A DNA stretch of 64,000 bases, taken from Candidatus Melainabacteria bacterium (GTDB lineage Bacteria; Cyanobacteriota; Vampirovibrionia; Obscuribacterales; Obscuribacteraceae). Positions 58,830 through 64,000 of this stretch are shown one piece after another. The notes below the pieces were generated by a model. The model did not search any database and had not been told where the DNA came from. It worked only from the letters and a program-made list of their open reading frames with translations. The stretch covers positions 496,001 to 560,000 of the forward strand of contig QKMZ01000006.1 of assembly GCA_003242885.1 (NCBI GenBank), read 5' to 3'. Both the position numbers and the translations under genes were made by a program. Within the stretch, counting starts at the first letter, position 1. The number at the start of each line of letters is the position of its first letter.

Positions 58830-59525
58830 TCAAGCCAAACTTCTTGGCGCAATGAGCTCCTCAAGTTCGACTTCATCCATGCTGTTCAGGACCAGGTCAG
58901 CGTGTGCAAAATCCTGGTGCCTAGTAGATTGGCACGGAATAGCAATGCACATCATACCCGCTGCCTTTGCCGCACAAACCCCATTGAATGTATCTTCGAT
59001 TACCAGACACTCGCAAGGGTGAACGCCCAGCCTTTGGGCAGCCAAAAGGAAAACATCGGGCGCCGGCTTGCCGTTTGGAACTTCATCACCGGAGCAGAGG
59101 TGTGCAAAGTACTTGCGTGTGGATGTGAGTTCTACAACCAGCTCGATCGTCGGCATCGTCGCAGAGGAGGCAATCACGCGTGGGACGTTCAATCTGTGCG
59201 CATTCTCTAGCGTTTTAATCACACCAGGTTGGATTGTGAGTTGCTCCACGAAGAGTTTGTGAAGCATCTCTTCTTTCTTTGCGACAAACTCAAGCGCCGT
59301 CATCTCGAGCTTATGTCGCTCAAGTAAATGTTTTGCACAATCCAAGTCTTTCATGCCGAGGAATTTGTGGTTGTCTTCTTCAAGAAAAGTCAGTCCAAAA
59401 TCGGCGAGAAATCGCTGATAGGCGAGCAAATGTAATGGCTCTGAATCAATGAGTACTCCGTCCATATCAAAGACGATTGCACGTACGCCGTTAATAGTGG
59501 ATTTGCCATTGGATATCGAAGACAT
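58830..59525 (-). CDS. HAD-superfamily phosphatase, beta-phosphoglucomutase-like
   Basis: 231 residues. The nucleophile motif is VFDMDGVLIDSEPLHL (D20 and D22), with a helical cap domain in ~25-90. Motif II is RVIASSAT, motif III the GKPAPDVFLLAAQRLG Lys, and motif IV VIEDTFNGVCAAKAAG with the acidic pair. This is the GPH/PGMB subgroup, which hydrolyses small phosphate esters or isomerises sugar phosphates; the substrate cannot be read. Start at ATG 59525. It is on the minus strand after the exported protein at 59654, with a terminator between. Confidence 0.92.
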   Translation of the reverse strand: MSSISNGKSTINGVRAIVFDMDGVLIDSEPLHLLAYQRFLADFGLTFLEEDNHKFLGMKDLDCAKHLLERHKLEMTALEFVAKKEEMLHKLFVEQLTIQPGVIKTLENAHRLNVPRVIASSATMPTIELVVELTSTRKYFAHLCSGDEVPNGKPAPDVFLLAAQRLGVHPCECLVIEDTFNGVCAAKAAGMMCIAIPCQSTRHQDFAHADLVLNSMDEVELEELIAPRSLA

Positions 59526-59557
59526 TGATGTTTCCTCTTGATTGACGCAAATATATC

Positions 59558-59591
59558 AAATGGGGGCGGTTTGCATATCCCGCCCCCATTT
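59558..59591 (-). terminator. Intrinsic terminator with 12-bp stem
   Basis: AAATGGGGGCGG (59558-59569) and CCGCCCCCATTT (59580-59591) pair with a 10-base loop. It ends the minus-strand gene at 59654 before the HAD gene; the T-run is moderate on both strands. Confidence 0.8.
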
Positions 59592-59653
59592 TCTATTTTC
59601 TTGCTTTGTTCGCTTGTTAAAACTGAATTCGACTGGTGCGAATCAGTTAGAGC

Positions 59654-60049
59654 TTAGTGCGAATCGAGCTCGTCACCCATGCTGTAGGTTTCGATGCTGA
59701 AGGGTTTTTCCCAACCGTGGTTGATGGAGTTTCTGCCGCCGGAGTACATGCCCTCTGCGGTTCCAACTACCATTCCGAACGGTACGCCCATGAGAGAAGC
59801 CATGCCCAACGGAATCATGTGCTCTTTGCCACCGATGTTATCGGCGAACTTTTCTGAGAATTCAACACTACGCGAGCCTGTGCGGCGCACGATAGCCACA
59901 GGAATTCCCACAACCATGCCGGTGCCGATGGCAGCCATGCGTACAGGCAACATGAGAGTCTGCTTCGCCATGGACCCTTCACTTTCTGCAAAAGCAGGAG
60001 TATTAAGGGTGAGGGCGAGTAGCGCCAAAAGTCCGATCTTTTTAATCAC
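59654..60049 (-). CDS. Small exported protein of unknown function
   Basis: 131 residues with a standard signal peptide (MIKKIGLLALLALTLNTPAF, AFA cleavage near residue 21). The mature part has two Gly-rich hydrophobic stretches (MLPVRMAAIGTGMVVGIPVA and PLGMASLMGVPFGMVVGTAE) joined by a charged region (RRTGSRSVEFSEKFADNIGG), which could be short membrane-associated helices. The end is polar (SINHGWEKPFSIETYSMGDE). Family not recognised. Its own terminator follows. Confidence 0.75.
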   Translation of the reverse strand: MIKKIGLLALLALTLNTPAFAESEGSMAKQTLMLPVRMAAIGTGMVVGIPVAIVRRTGSRSVEFSEKFADNIGGKEHMIPLGMASLMGVPFGMVVGTAEGMYSGGRNSINHGWEKPFSIETYSMGDELDSH

Positions 60050-60255
60050 AACGTATCCTCCAAAGCTGGCCGTTGCGGGGTTTCCGCAGTTTGCTCCCGA
60101 CTCCCTTAAAATGTGACTCTTGGTAACTAGGGGTCATAGTAAGCGTAAGACGAAGCCATAATAACATCGTCTTAGTACAGACTCTGTTGGTGTACTGTAA
60201 AATCATGCCCGGCTGCAAAGGGCGCCGGACGGCTAAAGTAAGCCTTGTTTTTTAC

Positions 60256-61443
60256 ATGAGCAATTCAAATTCTACCTATCACCGCAAGGGCTTCGGCCTC
60301 AAAGACGAGATTCATGGCGAGCTCAAGGCTGCCTACGAATCGGCTTTGATTGCCGAGCTGAGAGAAAATAACAACACTCTGGTCCGCTCAGGCTTAACTA
60401 TTAAGCTCGCTTCGGCGTTCGGATTTTGCTGGGGAGTCGACCGGGCAGTTTCGATGGCTTATGAGACTCGCCGTCATTTCCCGGATAAACGCATCTGGAT
60501 TACAAATGAGATCATTCACAATCCGGTAGTCAATCAAAATCTTCGCGAGATGCAAATCGATTTCGTTGAAGTCACATCTGACGGAACTAAAGATTTCTCG
60601 CAGGTGAAAGAAGGTGAAGTCGTTATTCTGCCTGCTTTCGGTGCATCCGTAGAAGAGATGGATTTGCTCGAGTCCAAAAAATGCGAAATCGTCGACACCA
60701 CTTGCCCCTGGGTATCGAGGGTGTGGAATCGTGTCGCTAAGTACGAGCAAGGAGAATTTACTGCGATTATTCACGGTAAATACAATCACGAAGAAACAAT
60801 CGCGACTTCATCGAGAGCCCGTCACTATTTAATTGTCCAAAACCTGTCCGAAGCCAATTGGGTGGCTGAATACATTTTAAATGGTGGCAAGAAAGAAGAA
60901 TTTCTCGAGCGATTTAAATCTGCTCATTCTAAAGAATTCGATCCCGACGAGCGCCTGGTCAGAATTGGCGTAGCCAACCAAACCACAATGCTCAAGGGCG
61001 AAACAGAACAAATCGGCAAACTCTTTGAGCGCACTATGCTCTCTAAGTATGGTCCAGAACAATTGGATAAACATTTCTTGAGTCCTGGCGACACCATATG
61101 TGATGCCACGCAAGAACGGCAGGATGCCATGCTCAATCTCATTGAAGAGAAGCTCGATTTAGTTCTCGTTATTGGTGGCTTCAATTCCTCGAATACCGGA
61201 CATTTGCATGAGATAGCCGATCACAGAAAAATTCGTTCGTATCATATTGATGGTCCTTCTTGTATAGGACCAGGCAATCAGATTAAGCACAAGCCGCAAA
61301 ATTCAGGCGAATGCATAATAGAGAAAAATTGGCTTCCGGACGGCGATCTGACAATAGGAGTTACTGCTGGCGCATCCACTCCCGACCAGGTTGTAGCAGA
61401 AGTTTTAGAAGCGGTATTTGCGATGCGCGGAGGCGCGAAGTGA
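60256..61443 (+). CDS. ispH: 4-hydroxy-3-methylbut-2-enyl diphosphate reductase, cyanobacterial type
   Basis: 395 residues from ATG 60256, chosen because the cyanobacterial IspH start pattern ([20 protein letters not shown]) begins right after it; longer frames exist but the ribosome site is weak for all. Cluster-binding Cys residues lie in [33 protein letters not shown] and the [12 protein letters not shown] motif. The sequence [18 protein letters not shown] is characteristic. IspH makes IPP and DMAPP in the last step of the MEP pathway using a 4Fe-4S cluster. The stop codon overlaps the hemE start (GTGA), so the genes are coupled. Confidence 0.96.
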   Translation: MSNSNSTYHRKGFGLKDEIHGELKAAYESALIAELRENNNTLVRSGLTIKLASAFGFCWGVDRAVSMAYETRRHFPDKRIWITNEIIHNPVVNQNLREMQIDFVEVTSDGTKDFSQVKEGEVVILPAFGASVEEMDLLESKKCEIVDTTCPWVSRVWNRVAKYEQGEFTAIIHGKYNHEETIATSSRARHYLIVQNLSEANWVAEYILNGGKKEEFLERFKSAHSKEFDPDERLVRIGVANQTTMLKGETEQIGKLFERTMLSKYGPEQLDKHFLSPGDTICDATQERQDAMLNLIEEKLDLVLVIGGFNSSNTGHLHEIADHRKIRSYHIDGPSCIGPGNQIKHKPQNSGECIIEKNWLPDGDLTIGVTAGASTPDQVVAEVLEAVFAMRGGAK

Positions 61444-62495
61444 CATCACCAGCCCTCACCGACAAACTTGCCTCGGCTCCGTTCATGCAGGCTCTCAGGC
61501 GCGAGAAGTCTGATTACACGCCGGTGTGGCTGATGAGGCAAGCCGGACGTTTTATGCCGGAATATCGCGAAGTTCGCTCGAAAACAGGCTTTCTCGAGCT
61601 TTGCCACAATCCACAGCTATGCGCTGAAGTGACAGTAATGGCAGTCGACTTGTTGAAGGTTGATGCTGCGATCATATTCTCTGACATTTTGCTTCCGCTG
61701 CAGTCGTTAGGTTGCGGATTGGAATTTGTCAAAGGCGATGGACCTGTTATTCATAATCCAGTCCGTAGTATTGATGATGTAGAGAAACTGCCTGCCATCG
61801 ATTGCAAAGACAGTCTTTCGTATGTACTCGAAGCAGTTAGAACTGCTCGCCGAGAACTTCCGGAAACCATTCCTCTGATAGGTTTTGCAGGAGCGCCATT
61901 TACACTGGCTTCGTATTTGATTGAAGGCGGATCTTCGCGTAATTTCGAGAAAACCAAGCGCTTTATGTACACGCAAAGGCGTGCCTGGGACAAACTCATG
62001 CAGCATCTTTCCAAGATAATTACCGACCATCTCAACAATCAAATTGACGCTGGCGCGCAAGCTGTGCAGATTTTCGACAGTTGGGTTGGTTGTCTTGGCC
62101 AATCTGATTACACTGAATTCGTGCTGCCACATGTGGCGCGCACGATATCCGGTGTTAAAAAGGGCACACCAGTAATCCACTTCGGAACGGGCACATCGGC
62201 TTTGCTCGAACTTTTGAGACAAGCCGGTGGAGACGTCATCGGCATCGACTGGAGAATCGAGTTGGCATCGGCGTGGCAAAAAGTTGGCTACGACAGAGCC
62301 GTTCAAGGCAATCTTGATCCAGTTGTGCTTTTTGCCGACAAAGATGAGATCAAAAGGCGCGCGGAGAATGTTCTAAAACAAGCTGACGGCAGACCGGGGC
62401 ATGTTTTCAATCTCGGTCACGGAGTGCTTCCTGAAACACCATATGAAAATGTGAAATATCTGGTAGAGATAGTTCACGAACTCGGTCGCAAATGA
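61440..62495 (+). CDS. hemE: Uroporphyrinogen decarboxylase
   Basis: 351 residues from GTG 61440, which overlaps the ispH stop by four bases; earlier in-frame starts lie inside ispH. Family motifs are [70 protein letters not shown] and the end [20 protein letters not shown]. It removes four acetate carboxyls from uroporphyrinogen III to make coproporphyrinogen III. It shares an overlapping unit with ispH and hemY, so isoprenoid and heme steps are expressed together. Confidence 0.97.
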   Translation: MTSPALTDKLASAPFMQALRREKSDYTPVWLMRQAGRFMPEYREVRSKTGFLELCHNPQLCAEVTVMAVDLLKVDAAIIFSDILLPLQSLGCGLEFVKGDGPVIHNPVRSIDDVEKLPAIDCKDSLSYVLEAVRTARRELPETIPLIGFAGAPFTLASYLIEGGSSRNFEKTKRFMYTQRRAWDKLMQHLSKIITDHLNNQIDAGAQAVQIFDSWVGCLGQSDYTEFVLPHVARTISGVKKGTPVIHFGTGTSALLELLRQAGGDVIGIDWRIELASAWQKVGYDRAVQGNLDPVVLFADKDEIKRRAENVLKQADGRPGHVFNLGHGVLPETPYENVKYLVEIVHELGRK

Positions 62496-63964
62496 CATCG
62501 CCTGCCAAGAAAGTTGTCATCATAGGTGGTGGCATATCAGGCTTGTCCGCAGCATTTCGATTGACGCAACTATGCGGTAATGAACCATTCGAACTATCGC
62601 TAATCGAGGCTAGCTCCCGCTTTGGTGGCGTAATAAAAACTCAATTTGTCGACAATTGTCTGATTGAACATGGCCCCGATAATATGTTGACTGCTAAGCC
62701 TTGGGGTGTAAATCTCATGAAAGAGCTTGGCATGGAAAAGCAAATCATCGAGACCGATCAAGCAAATCGTCGTGCTTTCATTGCTGCAAAAGACGGTCTT
62801 CTTCCCATGCCTGAAGGTTTTCGTTTGATAGCACCAGCAAGCATTGCAGCACTTGCTGCGTCTCCTTGCTTGAGTCTCGCCGGCAAGCTGAGAGCTGTAT
62901 GTGAGACTCTGTTACCCCGCCACGAAAAATTGTCGGCTGGAAGTTTGCCTGATGATTTTGACGAAAGTCTCAGCAGTTTCGTAACTCGGCGGCTGGGAAA
63001 AGAAGCGCTAGATAAGCTGGCTCAGCCATTGTTTTCCGGCATTTATACGGCTGATCCAGAAACCCTCAGCATGCGTGCAACCATGCCGCAATTTCTCGAA
63101 TATGAAGCACAGTATGGCAGTGTTATTCGTGGTCTGAAGTCCTCAGGCAAAAAGAATGACGAAGCTGAAGCCGTTCGATACAGCATGTTTATCGCTCCGC
63201 AAAGGGGCATGGGATCAATTGTCGACGCGCTAGTCGAAGAATTGAAGCGCCATAAAGGTGTTTCGCTCAGGACTGAAACAAGTGTCACTCATATGAATTT
63301 TTCTGCTTCCGAAAAACAATGGATTGTAAAACTTGCCGATGAATCAACCATCAGTGCAGATGCAGTCCTTCTCTGTCTGCCCGCGTATGGAGCTGCAAAA
63401 ATATTGCGCGAGACAAATGCTGAAATCAGTGAACTCCTAGCGTCTATAAACTATGCATCGTCTGCAGTGGTCAACTTTATTGTCGAGCGTGAACGGGTTC
63501 TGCACCCCTTAGATGGCTTTGGTTTTGTTGTACCTGCTGGCCTTGGAAAACACGTTCTTGCCGGCAGTTTCTCCAGCGTCAAATTTAAGAATCGGGCGCC
63601 GGAAGGTCTGACTGTTTTGCGAGCTTTCGTGGGCGGAGCACTATTTCCGGAGATGATGATGTTGTCAGATGCGGAAATACGAGATCGAGCGTTCGAAGAT
63701 TTGAGCTTTTATTTGTCTATCAGTCCACCGGCTCGTGGTTTGCCCTATAAGCATGCCTCTGTGACACGGTGGAATAATTCAATGCCGCAGTATAAAGTCG
63801 GACATCGAAACACTGTGCGGGCGATTGAGAAGCAGATTGAAACTCTGAGCGGTGCTTTCCTGTGTGGAGCAGCCTATGAGGGCGTCGGTATCCCGGACTG
63901 TATTCGCAGTGCAGACAAAGCTGCCAAATCTCTTTATCGCTCTCTCTTCGCTACTGTTTCATAA
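62492..63964 (+). CDS. hemY: Protoporphyrinogen oxidase (FAD-dependent, HemY type)
   Basis: 490 residues from ATG 62492, overlapping the hemE stop (ATGA). The FAD-binding motif is VVIIGGGISGLSAAFRLTQL, followed by FGGVIKTQFVDNCLIEHGPD and PLFSGIYTADPETLSMRATM, both typical of HemY/PPOX. The C-terminus has the second dinucleotide-contact region (GAFLCGAAYEGVGIPDCIRS). It oxidises protoporphyrinogen IX in heme synthesis, using oxygen or another acceptor; the oxygen-dependent type fits an organism with a respiratory chain. Ferrochelatase is not in the window. 36 bases of window remain after the stop. Confidence 0.93.
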   Translation: MTSPAKKVVIIGGGISGLSAAFRLTQLCGNEPFELSLIEASSRFGGVIKTQFVDNCLIEHGPDNMLTAKPWGVNLMKELGMEKQIIETDQANRRAFIAAKDGLLPMPEGFRLIAPASIAALAASPCLSLAGKLRAVCETLLPRHEKLSAGSLPDDFDESLSSFVTRRLGKEALDKLAQPLFSGIYTADPETLSMRATMPQFLEYEAQYGSVIRGLKSSGKKNDEAEAVRYSMFIAPQRGMGSIVDALVEELKRHKGVSLRTETSVTHMNFSASEKQWIVKLADESTISADAVLLCLPAYGAAKILRETNAEISELLASINYASSAVVNFIVERERVLHPLDGFGFVVPAGLGKHVLAGSFSSVKFKNRAPEGLTVLRAFVGGALFPEMMMLSDAEIRDRAFEDLSFYLSISPPARGLPYKHASVTRWNNSMPQYKVGHRNTVRAIEKQIETLSGAFLCGAAYEGVGIPDCIRSADKAAKSLYRSLFATVS

Positions 63965-64000
63965 TCGGCCATTTAATGATTATTGACCGGCCCAGATTGG

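Noticed and set aside
61311..61439. N-terminal extension of hemE inside ispH
   Set aside because: The extension does not resemble HemE, and the GTGA overlap gives a natural start at 61440.

Overview
The window reads as a chromosomal segment of a non-photosynthetic relative of Cyanobacteria, most likely Candidatus Melainabacteria/Vampirovibrionia (Obscuribacterales-like). This is an inference. It rests on a cyanobacterial-type IspH, a cyanobacterial-type dicluster ferredoxin, a DUF5678/clan-AA-protease-like gene pair and an Hfq-like small protein of the divergent cyanobacterial style, together with no photosynthesis genes. Signal peptides, a lipoprotein and a very large AsmA-like protein point to a Gram-negative envelope. 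The coding density is high, and I see no insertion sequence, prophage, CRISPR array, rRNA or convincing tRNA.

Layout. 1-4.1 kb: 5' end of a probable rpsF, a secreted protein, a MerR-like/zinc-ribbon/RD-repeat protein and a Xer-type recombinase whose upstream DNA carries several palindromes. 4.1-13.2 kb: AsmA-like giant, TPR protein, DUF5678 plus degenerate aspartic-protease pair, REC-GAF-LuxR regulator, small unknown gene, ferredoxin and a DUF374 acyltransferase. 13.3-20 kb: information-processing genes (rpsO, pnp, HU, rsfS) with a TPR protein and an Sm-like/beta-propeller fusion. 20-31.5 kb: lipid and energy metabolism (acyl-CoA synthetase, alpha/beta hydrolase, an ETF operon etfB-etfA-ETF:quinone oxidoreductase, DUF4239 protein) plus a small membrane-protein operon and a sugar nucleotidyltransferase. 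31.7-40.8 kb: DUF885 peptidase, secreted thioredoxin, fabI with a TPR/membrane partner, and the threonine degradation pair tdh-kbl. 40.8-55.4 kb: secreted and hypothetical proteins, Hfq-like protein, UPF0158, polytopic membrane protein, YkgJ-type protein followed in frame by an MFS exporter, HtrA protease, LOG-domain fusion and pterin dehydratase. 55.4-58.7 kb: a two-gene unit of a tail-anchored degenerate receiver protein and a protein with 35 consecutive prolines. 58.8-64 kb: HAD phosphatase, secreted protein and the overlapping ispH-hemE-hemY operon.

How it fits together. The acyl-CoA synthetase, lipase-like hydrolase and ETF/ETF-QO genes suggest respiratory use of fatty acids. tdh-kbl gives threonine catabolism. 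The heme and isoprenoid genes supply a respiratory chain. Items most worth a second look are the polyproline/pseudo-receiver pair, the CACC-N6-GGTG palindrome family near xerD, the two Sm-like proteins, the degenerate aspartic protease and the LOG fusion. All family calls are from reading motifs; no database search was run.
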